A stretch of DNA of 64,000 bases from Streptomyces sp. SLBN-118 (GTDB taxonomy: Bacteria > Actinomycetota > Actinomycetes > Streptomycetales > Streptomycetaceae): the NCBI RefSeq assembly GCF_006715635.1, contig NZ_VFNP01000001.1, positions 3,658,001 through 3,722,000 on the forward strand. The letters run 5' to 3'. A program made the translations under genes and the position numbers. Below are positions 1-7,837 of the stretch, in pieces. Below the pieces are notes generated by a model. The model was not told the origin of the DNA and did not search any database. It saw only the letters and a program-made list of their open reading frames with translations. Position 1 is the stretch's first letter; every line of letters begins with the position of its first letter.

Positions 1-105
1 CACCTATGCAGTTCTCAAGCAACTCCCAGCGCGGGGCCCCTCGTTGAGGCGAGCAATCCCGAACCAGAACCGCTCCTCCCTTGAGGGCGGCGTCGCACTT
101 ACAGA

Positions 106-127
106 TTGGACCGGTGGACCGGTCCAG
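106..127. promoter_or_regulatory. Operator-like palindromic repeat, copy 1
   Basis: Contains TGGACCGGTGGACCGGTCCA (107-126), built from repeated GGACCGG/CCGGTCC half-sites. The same motif recurs exactly 100 bp downstream and, inverted with two mismatches, in front of the GntR gene. Seen directly; that it is the operator of that GntR protein is inference. Otherwise nothing is recognisable in 1-244. Confidence 0.5.
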
Positions 128-205
128 TCAAGCAGTGAATTTGGAGTTGAGAGAAGGCGAGACGAGTTTGCGCAGCTCAGAGGGTATGACGGGGCATCAA
201 AAAAG

Positions 206-227
206 CTGGACCGGCGGACCGGTCCAG
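206..227. promoter_or_regulatory. Operator-like palindromic repeat, copy 2
   Basis: Near-identical to copy 1 (centre GCG instead of GTG), 22 bp, just beyond the 3' end of the GntR gene. The 100-bp spacing of the two copies is exact. It could control a gene to the left of the window. Confidence 0.5.
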
Positions 228-244
228 CTCCGTCGCGCGACCCT

Positions 245-961
245 CTACATCGCGTAGGTGTCTACCTGCTCGAAGAGTGCTGCGGGAGTGACGCCCTCCT
301 CGCAGACCAGCGGACGACCCTCTTGGTCATGCGCCGTGTGGAGGAGTACAGCGACCGCGCTTCCCTCCTCCACCCCCAATCGGTCCGCCTCCGTACCCGT
401 GGCGAGGCGCACGGTGGTGACATCTACTCCCTCGGCCGGGAACCGACCGGTCTGCCGACGGACATAGCGTGTCGTGCCCTCGGCGATCGGGGCCGTGTCG
501 GAGAGGCGGGGCGCCGCCTCTCCGATCTCAGGAGGGAACCACGCTTCCACGTAGCTATTCGGGGTTCCGTCCGGGAGTTGGAGGACGCGGACGCGTCGGA
601 GTGCCAGCACTCCGGAGGCGATTCGAAGCGCGTTGGCGACGCGGACGGGCGGCTCCGCCCAGTCGGGTTCGCCGATCCGTAGGAACGGCATCCCGCCCAG
701 GATGCGTGCCGACCCGGCCCGGCGGGCGCCGGCGGGGCGCGCTACGGGCGTCTCTGTGACGACGAAGCCGGTCCCCTGCTTGGCCACCACTACGCCGTCG
801 TTGCGCAGGACGTCTACGGCCTTGATGGCTGTGGCACGCGACACGTCCCACTGCTCGGCCAGGTCGCGGCCGGACGGGATGGTGTCGCCAGGGGCGAACT
901 CACCTGCGGCGATGCGGGCGCGCAGAGACTCGGCGATCTCTTCGTACTTCAGAACGGCCAT
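245..961 (-). CDS. GntR/HutC-family transcriptional regulator
   Basis: About 238 residues. The N-terminal 70 form a winged helix-turn-helix (YEEIAESLRARI, SRATAIKAVDVL, QGTGFVV), and the rest is a UTRA ligand-binding domain ending in HTAHDQEGRPLVCEEGV, the usual HutC pattern. Such proteins repress from an operator and release it on binding a small effector; the effector is not predictable here. The ATG at 961 is preferred over an in-frame ATG 14 codons upstream, because the longer version would run over the operator-like repeat and the N-terminus of family members normally begins just before the helix-turn-helix. It is divergent from the methyltransferase gene, with operator-like sequence between, so it probably controls both. 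Confidence 0.85.
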   Translation of the reverse strand: MAVLKYEEIAESLRARIAAGEFAPGDTIPSGRDLAEQWDVSRATAIKAVDVLRNDGVVVAKQGTGFVVTETPVARPAGARRAGSARILGGMPFLRIGEPDWAEPPVRVANALRIASGVLALRRVRVLQLPDGTPNSYVEAWFPPEIGEAAPRLSDTAPIAEGTTRYVRRQTGRFPAEGVDVTTVRLATGTEADRLGVEEGSAVAVLLHTAHDQEGRPLVCEEGVTPAALFEQVDTYAM

Positions 962-981
962 GGCTTCCTCTACCTCGCACG

Positions 982-1001
982 CTGGACTGGTCCACCGGTA
1001 C
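982..1001. promoter_or_regulatory. Operator-like site between gntR and methyltransferase genes
   Basis: On the minus strand it reads TGTACCGGTGGACCAGTCCA, matching copy 1 at 107-126 in 18 of 20 positions. It sits in the short divergent promoter region where the -35 of the methyltransferase promoter would be, a classic place for autoregulation. Confidence 0.55.
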
Positions 1002-1017
1002 ACACGATACTGCGAGC

Positions 1018-1890
1018 ATGTCGAATCTCGAATTGGCTCCCTCTGTGATGCGGTTCTACGGCGAGACAGTGAACGAGGACAGCCGCCTGCGCAGCTCGGC
1101 AGACGGCCGCATGGAGTTGGTCAGGACGCAAGAGCTCCTCCGACGCTTCTTGCCCCCCGCGCCGGCGCGCGTTCTCGACGTGGGAGGGGCGACTGGGATT
1201 CACGCTGAATGGCTCGTTAAGGACGGCTACGAAGTCACGCTTGTGGATCCGGTGCCGCGGCATGTCGAGACCGCCTCGGCCGTGTGCTCGGCGATCGTGG
1301 GGGACGCTCGTGATCTGCATGAGCCGGACGACAGTTTCGACGTAGTGCAGCTTCTTGGGCCTCTGTACCACCTGCCCGATCCCGAGGACCGGACTAGGGC
1401 GCTGGCCGAGGCCAACCGAGTGGTGAAGCCGGGTGGGTTGGTGGCTGCGGCGGCGATCAATCGGTACGCGTCGCTCTTCGAGCACGTCACGTATGCCCAC
1501 CTGCACACTGAGCGGATTCGGGATTCGGTTTCCGAGATCCTTGAGACGGCCGTCTACGACGGGGTACGCGGGTTCACTCTGTCGTACTTCCACCGCGCTG
1601 AAGAGCTGGTGGCGGAGTTGGTTGCCTCCGGTCTGGAGGACGTGCAGGTCTTCGGGATCGAAGGGCCTGCGTGGTCACTGGTGAAGGCAGCCGAGCAACA
1701 GCCGGGCGAAGGGCCGACGGACGACCTCATTGCGTCTGCCATGGAGGCAGCACGCATGGCGGAGCCGTACCCAGAGCTGCTAGCCGCCAGTTCGCACTTG
1801 CTCGCCGTGGGGCGGGCTCCCTACCCGGCGGCGTCTGCGGCGCCAACGGCGCCGCAGACTGCCGAGATCGGAAACTCTCACAATTCCTGA
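1018..1890 (+). CDS. Class I SAM-dependent methyltransferase
   Basis: 290 residues. The SAM-binding motif I, LDVGGATGIHA, is at about 53-63, with the acidic residue of motif II in LVDPVP (75-80) and a motif III region VVQLLGPLYHL. This is the methyltransf_11/25 fold found on small-molecule methyltransferases; the substrate cannot be read from sequence. No Shine-Dalgarno is visible; a GATACT -10-like hexamer ends about 7 bases before the ATG, so the transcript may be leaderless. The C-terminal 20 residues are low-complexity Ala/Pro. It ends before a strong two-way terminator and is divergent from the GntR gene. Confidence 0.85.
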   Translation: MSNLELAPSVMRFYGETVNEDSRLRSSADGRMELVRTQELLRRFLPPAPARVLDVGGATGIHAEWLVKDGYEVTLVDPVPRHVETASAVCSAIVGDARDLHEPDDSFDVVQLLGPLYHLPDPEDRTRALAEANRVVKPGGLVAAAAINRYASLFEHVTYAHLHTERIRDSVSEILETAVYDGVRGFTLSYFHRAEELVAELVASGLEDVQVFGIEGPAWSLVKAAEQQPGEGPTDDLIASAMEAARMAEPYPELLAASSHLLAVGRAPYPAASAAPTAPQTAEIGNSHNS

Positions 1891-1920
1891 CGGCGGTGCG
1901 GGCATACAGGCCAGAAAGGA

Positions 1921-1959
1921 ATTGATCAAGCCCGGGACCTAAGTCCCGGGCTTATCAAT
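1921..1959. terminator. Bidirectional terminator
   Basis: Perfect 11-bp stem (1928-1938 with 1943-1953), CTAA loop, extended by six more pairs across one bulge. It lies between convergent genes; the stop codon of the XRE-ImmA gene falls in the loop. Confidence 0.85.
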
Positions 1960-3123
1960 CTTGCTGCCAAATAGGGGGATCACGCCGTCTTGGCTATCCA
2001 CTTCTTGGGGCTCAAGAAATAGATCTTCACGTACGGGGGACCTTGCTGTCACTGTTCGAAAGATCCCCGGAGTTACCCGGGATTCTTTGGCCAATGAGAG
2101 TTCGTCCATCCCTACGCTCGACAGGATTTCCACCGCTTTGGGGTAGAGCGACGGTTGCTCCACGGCGGGCATCTCTCCTGGTTCGCGGCGGCGCCATCCC
2201 TTCGATGACAAATAGGCGACTGCGTTGCGATACGTCACGTCACTCATTACGCCGAGAGCCCTGGAGCGATACAGGAGAGCCTGAAGGCTTACCCCGTAAG
2301 TCTCCTTCAGGGTTGCGAGGATTCTCCAGTCTGCCTTGCTGGGCAAAAGATCGCGCAACTCATCCTCCGGGAGGAGGAGTTCAGCCGCGAATCGGTGAGC
2401 CTGGTTCTCGACTACCTTGCTCCCTGGTTCGGCATCCACATGCATCACGAGGTGCCCAATTTCGTGGGCGACATCGAAGCGCTGGCGGTAGTAATCTTCC
2501 TTGGCTGGATTCAATACCACCGTCGGCCTATAGCCGTCGTCAAAAGAGTAGGCGTCAACTGCGGCAGTTTGGGCGGGGCTGAACACCACCACGACGCCAT
2601 GGTTTTCCGCTAGGCGCACGAGGTGGCCGACCGGCCCTGAGCCGATGTCCCAGTGCTTGCGAAGAAGACGAGCCGCCTCCTCTGGGAGCGTGCTCGACTC
2701 GTCTTCCACGTCGACGCTTAGCCGCGGCAGATTGGGTTCCGGGAACTCGACGTGCCGTTCGAGAGCGGCGCCCACATCTCCAGAGATCACTCCGTACGCG
2801 AAGGCTTGATCTCGCGCCAACTGCGTCGTCGAACGCAATGAGCGAAAGTGAGGTACGGAGTCGCTAGCTGTCGATTGGTGGGGGCCAGGGAGGAAGAAAC
2901 CCGGATCCACTCCAAGCGTCAGGCATAGCTGAGCAACTGTCGCGGGCGCTGGGCGCTTCGTGTTGTTTTCATACGCTGCGACAGCGGTAGCACTTTTGTC
3001 GATTTTCGTTGCGAGTGCGTTCTTCCTTAGGCCGATCAGCTGTCGCGCGAGCGTCAAACGTCGTCCGTCGAAGAGGCGAGAGGCGTCACTAACCTGCACA
3101 TCTGTGCGGCGTGAGGAATCCAT
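1939..3123 (-). CDS. XRE-family regulator fused to ImmA/IrrE metallopeptidase domain
   Basis: 394 residues. An XRE helix-turn-helix occupies about residues 22-78 (LARQLIGLRKNALATKI through YENNTKRPAP). An ImmA/IrrE zinc-protease domain follows, with the HEIGH motif at 220-224 and a downstream glutamate segment AHRFAAELLLPE. In known relatives (Bacillus ImmA, DdrO-cleaving IrrE) the protease cleaves a repressor and switches on a mobile element or stress regulon; fusion to its own DNA-binding domain suggests self- or partner-cleavage. The gene follows the unknown gene at 3142-3975 by 18 bp, so they are probably co-transcribed. It could equally be the antitoxin/regulator of a two-gene defence or addiction module. 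Confidence 0.85.
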   Translation of the reverse strand: MDSSRRTDVQVSDASRLFDGRRLTLARQLIGLRKNALATKIDKSATAVAAYENNTKRPAPATVAQLCLTLGVDPGFFLPGPHQSTASDSVPHFRSLRSTTQLARDQAFAYGVISGDVGAALERHVEFPEPNLPRLSVDVEDESSTLPEEAARLLRKHWDIGSGPVGHLVRLAENHGVVVVFSPAQTAAVDAYSFDDGYRPTVVLNPAKEDYYRQRFDVAHEIGHLVMHVDAEPGSKVVENQAHRFAAELLLPEDELRDLLPSKADWRILATLKETYGVSLQALLYRSRALGVMSDVTYRNAVAYLSSKGWRRREPGEMPAVEQPSLYPKAVEILSSVGMDELSLAKESRVTPGIFRTVTARSPVREDLFLEPQEVDSQDGVIPLFGSKIDKPGT

Positions 3124-3141
3124 GACTATCCACTCGTTTCA

Positions 3142-3975
3142 TTACTTGTCGTTCTCTCCCGACGCCTGGCGACGCTCTCCGCTCCCTTCCGACGACTGAC
3201 GGCGAAGGCGAACGGGTGCGTCCTGGATGCCGGACAATCCGGGACGAGGGTCGGGCGAAGTGGGAATCGGTACCGAATTGGGAGTACCCGGTTCGGCTGC
3301 AAGTAGATCATGCTTCCAGTACCAGGCATCTCCGCCCCCACGATTCAAACGAGAGCGCCCCAAGTAAAGTTCTCGGATGTTCAGCTCTCGTTCAATGCTG
3401 TGGGCGACGATGAGCGTTGTCGCGTTGAGCTCCGCGTTCTCTTCCCTCAGTGCCTGGATGGTGGCGGCGAGCGACTCGGCCTCGTCCTCCCAAAGGGTGG
3501 GGTGAGGGTCCAGCCACCCTGGTGGCTTCCCCTGAGACGCAACACGCTGCTTGGTGGGGCTCTTCTGGGGCCACGGGATGCGATTGCTCTCCCCGAACAC
3601 GAACGACGTGAGCAGGATCCGCCAATCCCCACACCGCCACCCCGGCGACTGATTGAGGTCGGACCAGACGACTGCGCCTGGGGCAATGAGCGGCATCTTG
3701 CGGTGCTCGCCCGGTGCCAGTCCGGCGGCCACGAGGTCCAGGCCGGCTGAGGCAGACTCGGGTGAGTCCACGCTGTGCTTCCCCGTGGAGAACGCTCGGT
3801 GCAGTCTGTCAACGAAGAGCTTGTGGGCGGTAGATCCGACCCAGCCCTGATCATGCCCCGTGTCGGGGTCGTAGTCCTCCATGGTGCGTCGGTAGGCCGA
3901 CGCGCTAGCCCATGTGAGGGTCGCGAGAACACCACTGGACTCAAGGTCCTCAAGCGCATCCTGCTGTTCGCTCAT
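3142..3975 (-). CDS. Unknown protein, partner of XRE-ImmA protein
   Basis: 277 residues, no family recognised. A predicted soluble protein with a helical, charged stretch around residues 164-195 (EDEAESLAATIQALREENAEL, possible short coiled coil) and a proline/arginine-rich disordered C-terminus. It is the first gene of a two-gene unit with the XRE-ImmA gene (18 bp gap). By analogy with XRE-ImmA pairs it may be the effector whose expression or activity the downstream protein controls; that is inference only. Confidence 0.7.
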   Translation of the reverse strand: MSEQQDALEDLESSGVLATLTWASASAYRRTMEDYDPDTGHDQGWVGSTAHKLFVDRLHRAFSTGKHSVDSPESASAGLDLVAAGLAPGEHRKMPLIAPGAVVWSDLNQSPGWRCGDWRILLTSFVFGESNRIPWPQKSPTKQRVASQGKPPGWLDPHPTLWEDEAESLAATIQALREENAELNATTLIVAHSIERELNIRELYLGRSRLNRGGGDAWYWKHDLLAAEPGTPNSVPIPTSPDPRPGLSGIQDAPVRLRRQSSEGSGERRQASGENDK

Positions 3976-4002
3976 GCCGCATGACTATACCTCATCCCAG
4001 TA

Positions 4003-4054
4003 AGTAGTGCGTAAAAATAAACCTGGCGCATGGAGTAGTGCGTTCAAGTGAACC
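4003..4054. promoter_or_regulatory. Direct repeats in divergent promoter region
   Basis: Two 21-bp units beginning AGTAGTGCGT and ending AACC (4003-4023, 4034-4054), identical at 17 of 21 positions and 31 bp apart, about three helical turns. They lie between the divergent genes at 3975 and 4061 and are good candidates for XRE-ImmA binding sites. Confidence 0.5.
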
Positions 4055-4060
4055 GAACAT

Positions 4061-4630
4061 GTGACCTATTCCGAGCTGAACCTATCGTCTTGCTGGCCGG
4101 CCCACCAGTGCCCCGCCTCTGCTCGTGCCGACGGCCTGGCATCGATCCTCGACGTTGGTGACAGTCGTGGCATTCGCCTGATCCACGGCGTGAGCGCCTG
4201 CGACTATGTGGTCATGTCGAAGCCTGGAATGCCTCTCCAAGCCGCGCTCATTCCCGACTGCACCAAGCCAGAAGCCCACCGTGCTGCCTACAAAACAGCC
4301 AAGGCCAACGACGCGATCTTTGTGTGCATTGCTCGCCAAGGGGAGCGCTGGAAGGTGCAGCTTGACGCCATGGCCAGCCGCAAGCCCTACGTACCGGATC
4401 AGGCGATGACCGTCCTGCAATCCGCGGCTGAAGCGCTGGTGTTGGACGGCACCGTGGAGCAGGCCAACATTGGAGCTGACTACATCTCCATGTGGCCGAT
4501 CGAGACCGAAGAGAGGGCGCGCGAGATCGGAGCCGCGTTCCACGCCGCAATGTACGGTCTCCAGCTCCTACACATCGCAGCTCCGGGCCAGCCGGAACCG
4601 TCGCCGCCTCGGCCAGGAGGGGGCCGGTGA
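4061..4630 (+). CDS. Unknown protein
   Basis: 189 residues with a GTG start. No family recognised. It looks soluble, with alternating hydrophobic stretches (ACDYVVMSKPGMPLQAALI, NDAIFVCIARQGERWKV) and a proline/glycine-rich tail (PSPPRPGGGR). Codon use has high third-position GC like its neighbours, supporting a real gene. It is divergent from the two-gene XRE-ImmA unit, sharing the promoter region that holds the direct repeats, so it may belong to the same regulon. Confidence 0.6.
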   Translation: MTYSELNLSSCWPAHQCPASARADGLASILDVGDSRGIRLIHGVSACDYVVMSKPGMPLQAALIPDCTKPEAHRAAYKTAKANDAIFVCIARQGERWKVQLDAMASRKPYVPDQAMTVLQSAAEALVLDGTVEQANIGADYISMWPIETEERAREIGAAFHAAMYGLQLLHIAAPGQPEPSPPRPGGGR

Positions 4631-4794
4631 CATCAATCCTTGACATCAACGTGGGCGCACAGCAACGCACGGCGACAGCCTCGGAGCCTCACCCCGCTGG
4701 TCGGTCTGTGCAGCTCGGTCCTTGCGCTTGAGTGATCCGTAGCGACGCTGCACCCGCCTACGGAACAGATGCGCCGCACGCCATGCCACATACC

Positions 4795-4848
4795 CTCGGA
4801 CGGCCCCGTCCACCGCGGGCGGGCTGGGCCGTCGGTGGGCCGTCCGAG
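4795..4848. terminator. Long stem-loop in gene-poor gap 4631-5055
   Basis: 12-bp perfect arms (4795-4806, 4837-4848) with a 30-nt GC-rich loop. It may terminate the gene ending at 4630. Apart from this and the 14-bp repeats at 5031-5072 no gene is convincing in 4631-5055. Confidence 0.5.
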
Positions 4849-5030
4849 GGCGGCCAACGACGACAGATGACGACAGTCGATAACAGCCCTCCCCCTGCTC
4901 AGAGAGCGCGCCTTGAGTGCCGACGCAGGTGCTCATCCGCGAACGTGAGTTGAGCAACTCCAGAGCTTCGCCACCTCGCCACCGCGCAGGGGACGCCGGA
5001 CGGTGTCTGCCGAACACCCCTGAACCGCTG

Positions 5031-5072
5031 AACCGCGTCGTCCGAACCGCGTCGTCTAAACCGTGTCGTCCG
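5031..5072. repeat. 14-bp tandem repeat, three copies
   Basis: Units AACCGCGTCGTCCG, AACCGCGTCGTCTA and AACCGTGTCGTCCG lie head to tail across the 3' end of the phosphatase gene; the stop codon is in the second unit. A slippage origin that shifted the stop is plausible. Confidence 0.6.
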
Positions 5073-7776
5073 CCCAAAGCGTGCCGTCCACGCTGCCGTC
5101 CGATCCGGGCAGCGCCAGCTCCGCCCAGATGACCTTGCCCTCGGGGGTGTAGCGGGTGCCCCAGCGCTCAGCCATCTGCGCGACCAGGAACAGACCTCGG
5201 CCGCCTTCGTCCATCGTGGCCGCATACCGCAGATGGGGCGAGGTGCTGCTGCCGTCGGCCACCTCGCAGGTCAGGGTGCGATCGTGCAGCAGTTGCATGG
5301 TGACCGGTGCGGAGCCGTAGCGGATGGCATTGGTGATCAGCTCGCTGAGCACCAGCTCCATGGCGAACGCGAGCTCGGACAGACCCCAGTCGTCCAGCTT
5401 CTCGGCCACGGCGGCGCGCATGCCCGCCACGGCGGCGGGATCCAGCGGCACGTCCCAGACGGCGACGCGGTCGCGCGGGATCGCCCGTGTGCGGGCGATG
5501 AGCAGCGCCACATCGTCCTTCGGCCGACTGGGCAGGAGCTCGTCGAGCACCGCCTGACAGCTCTCGTCCGGCGACCGGTCGGGATGGGACTCCAACGCCT
5601 TGCTCAGCATCTCCATCCCCACGTCGATGTCCCGGCTGCGGTCCTCGATGAGCCCGTCGGTGTACAGGACGAGTTGCGTGCCCTCCTCCAGCTCCAGTTC
5701 GGCGGTCTCGAACGGCATACCACCGAGGCCCAGGGGCGGCCCGGCCGGAAGATCGGGGAACGACACACTGCCGTCACGGTGGACCAGCGCGGGCAGGGGG
5801 TGCCCGGCCCGCGCCATGACGCAGCGGCGGGAGACGGGATCGTAGACCGCGTACAGACAGGTGGCGCCCATGACCCCCGCACCCGCGGCAGCCCCCTCCT
5901 CCTCCTGGTCGATCCGCCCGACCACGTCGTCGAGGTGGTTGAGGATTTCGTCGGGCGGCAGGTCGAGCGTGGAGAAGTTGTGCACCGCCGTACGCAGCCG
6001 TCCCATCGTGGCCGCCGCGTGCAGGCCGTGGCCGACGACATCCCCGACGACCAGCGCCACGCGGCTGCCCGGAAGCGGGATCACGTCGAACCAGTCGCCG
6101 CTCACCCCGGACAGCGCGGGCAGATAGCGGTGGGCGACATCGAGGGCACTCTGCTCGGGCAGGGCCCGCGGGAGCAGGCTGCGTTGAAGGGCGACGGCCA
6201 GGGTGTGCTCACGGGTGTAGCGGCGCGCGTTGTCGATGCTGACTGCCGCCCGGGCGACCAGTTCCTCGGCCAGGGAGACGTCTTCTTCCTCGAACGGCTG
6301 CGGCTTTTCCGAGCGCCAGAAGTTGGTCATGCCGAGGGTGACGCCCCGCGCCTGGAGGGGCACCGTGATCAGCGAATGGATGCCGTAGTCGATGATCATC
6401 CGTGTCCGCTCCGGGTCCTGGGCATGCCAGCCGGACTCGGCGGACAGGTCGGGAACCAGCTCCGAGAGGCCACTGCCGAAGCCCCGTGCCTGCGGTGTGG
6501 AGGGGAGGAAGTCGATCAGGCGGTCGAGTTCGTAGAGGGGATGGTCGTCCCGGATGCCGTGGACGGCGGTGCGGCGCATGTCGGCGCCCGTACCTCCCGG
6601 CTCCTCCCCCCGCAGAACCGGATCGGCCAGATCGACGGTGACGAAGTCGGCGAATCGCGGGACCGCCACCCTTGCCAGTTCCTCGGCAGTTCGCACCACG
6701 TCGAGCGTGGTTCCGATGCGCAGACCGGCGTCGTACAGCAGTTTCAGCCGCTCACGGGCCACCTCCGCCTTGCCGTCCAGCGCCCGCAGCTCCGTGGAGT
6801 CACGCAAGGTCACGACCGTCCCCGCGGGGCCGCCCTGCCGGTCCGTGGGCCGCTGGTTCACCGCGAGCAACCGCTCCCCGGCCAGATGCACCTCGTCCGT
6901 CGCCACCCGGCCGGAGGCCAGCAGCTCCACCGTGGAGGGTTCGAGGCTGGGCAGATCCGAGATGTGCCGCCCTTCGGCGTCGGGCGGCAGATCCAGCAGT
7001 CGCATGGCCTCGTCGTTGGCCAGCAGCAGCTGACCGTCGTTGTCGACGATGAGCACACCCTCGCGGACGGAGTGCAGCACGGCGTCGTGATGCTCGTACA
7101 TGCGGGTCATCTCGGCCGGGCCCAGACGGTGGGTCTGCCGCCGAAGCCGCCTGGCCACCAGCGCCGTCCCGGCAGTGGACAGGGCGAGCGCGGCCGCTCC
7201 GGCACCGAGGATGATCGGCAGCTGCCTGTCCACCACACTGGTCACGTTCTTGACCTTCAGGCCGGCGGACACCAGGGCCACGACGTTGCCCTTGACGTCG
7301 CGGATGGGGACGGTCGCCTGTACCTCGTGGCCGAGCGGGCCATGGACGCTCTCGGTGTACACGCGTCCGGCCAGCGAGGGTTCGATCTTGCCGACGAACC
7401 TCTTTCCGATCCGGTCCGGCTTGGGATGCGTGTAGCGGATCCCCTTCGTGTCCATCACCACGATGAAGTCGACGCCGGCCGCCCTCCGCCCCGCCTCGGT
7501 GAGAGGCTGCAGCACCTTCGAGGGCTGAGGGGCCTTCAGCGCGGCCAGAACGCCCGGAGAGTGCGCAAACGTCTGTGCGACGGCAATGGAACGGCGCTTC
7601 GCCTCCGAGCTGCTGTCGAACCGGGACTGCAGCACAAGCGCGAGCACCGCGGTCGCCACAAGCAGCACAACCAGAGCCACCTGCAGCATGAAGACCTGTC
7701 CGGCAACGCTCCGGGGGTGCTTGTCGGTCAGTGACCGAACCGGTGCGCTCCGGAGTCGGTCGGAGCGTTTGAGCAC
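5056..7776 (-). CDS. Membrane sensor SpoIIE-type PP2C phosphatase with anti-sigma kinase-like domain
   Basis: 906 residues with a GTG start after AGAAAGG. Order: transmembrane helix (about 31-52), extracellular Cache/CitA-type sensor domain containing FIVVMDTKGIRYTHP, second helix (about 188-208), PAS domain (about 235-330), GAF domain (about 355-520), SpoIIE phosphatase domain (SGDWFDV, GDVVGHGLHAA, LYTDGLIEDR) and a C-terminal HATPase_c domain (LVLSELITNAIRYG, DEGGRGLFL). Members of this family dephosphorylate anti-anti-sigma factors, and the HATPase domain can phosphorylate or bind them, so one protein may set both arms of a partner switch in response to an external signal. No sigma or anti-sigma gene is adjacent. 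Confidence 0.92.
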   Translation of the reverse strand: MLKRSDRLRSAPVRSLTDKHPRSVAGQVFMLQVALVVLLVATAVLALVLQSRFDSSSEAKRRSIAVAQTFAHSPGVLAALKAPQPSKVLQPLTEAGRRAAGVDFIVVMDTKGIRYTHPKPDRIGKRFVGKIEPSLAGRVYTESVHGPLGHEVQATVPIRDVKGNVVALVSAGLKVKNVTSVVDRQLPIILGAGAAALALSTAGTALVARRLRRQTHRLGPAEMTRMYEHHDAVLHSVREGVLIVDNDGQLLLANDEAMRLLDLPPDAEGRHISDLPSLEPSTVELLASGRVATDEVHLAGERLLAVNQRPTDRQGGPAGTVVTLRDSTELRALDGKAEVARERLKLLYDAGLRIGTTLDVVRTAEELARVAVPRFADFVTVDLADPVLRGEEPGGTGADMRRTAVHGIRDDHPLYELDRLIDFLPSTPQARGFGSGLSELVPDLSAESGWHAQDPERTRMIIDYGIHSLITVPLQARGVTLGMTNFWRSEKPQPFEEEDVSLAEELVARAAVSIDNARRYTREHTLAVALQRSLLPRALPEQSALDVAHRYLPALSGVSGDWFDVIPLPGSRVALVVGDVVGHGLHAAATMGRLRTAVHNFSTLDLPPDEILNHLDDVVGRIDQEEEGAAAGAGVMGATCLYAVYDPVSRRCVMARAGHPLPALVHRDGSVSFPDLPAGPPLGLGGMPFETAELELEEGTQLVLYTDGLIEDRSRDIDVGMEMLSKALESHPDRSPDESCQAVLDELLPSRPKDDVALLIARTRAIPRDRVAVWDVPLDPAAVAGMRAAVAEKLDDWGLSELAFAMELVLSELITNAIRYGSAPVTMQLLHDRTLTCEVADGSSTSPHLRYAATMDEGGRGLFLVAQMAERWGTRYTPEGKVIWAELALPGSDGSVDGTLWADDTV

Positions 7777-7837
7777 ATTGCCTTTCTAACACAACGCAGG
7801 CAACAGGCTTTCCGGGCGCGGCGAAGCCCGGCTGCGA

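Noticed and set aside
5233-7734. 833-codon open frame on the plus strand opposite the phosphatase gene
   Set aside because: Mirror of a high-GC gene; the minus-strand protein has clear domains and the plus-strand translation has none.
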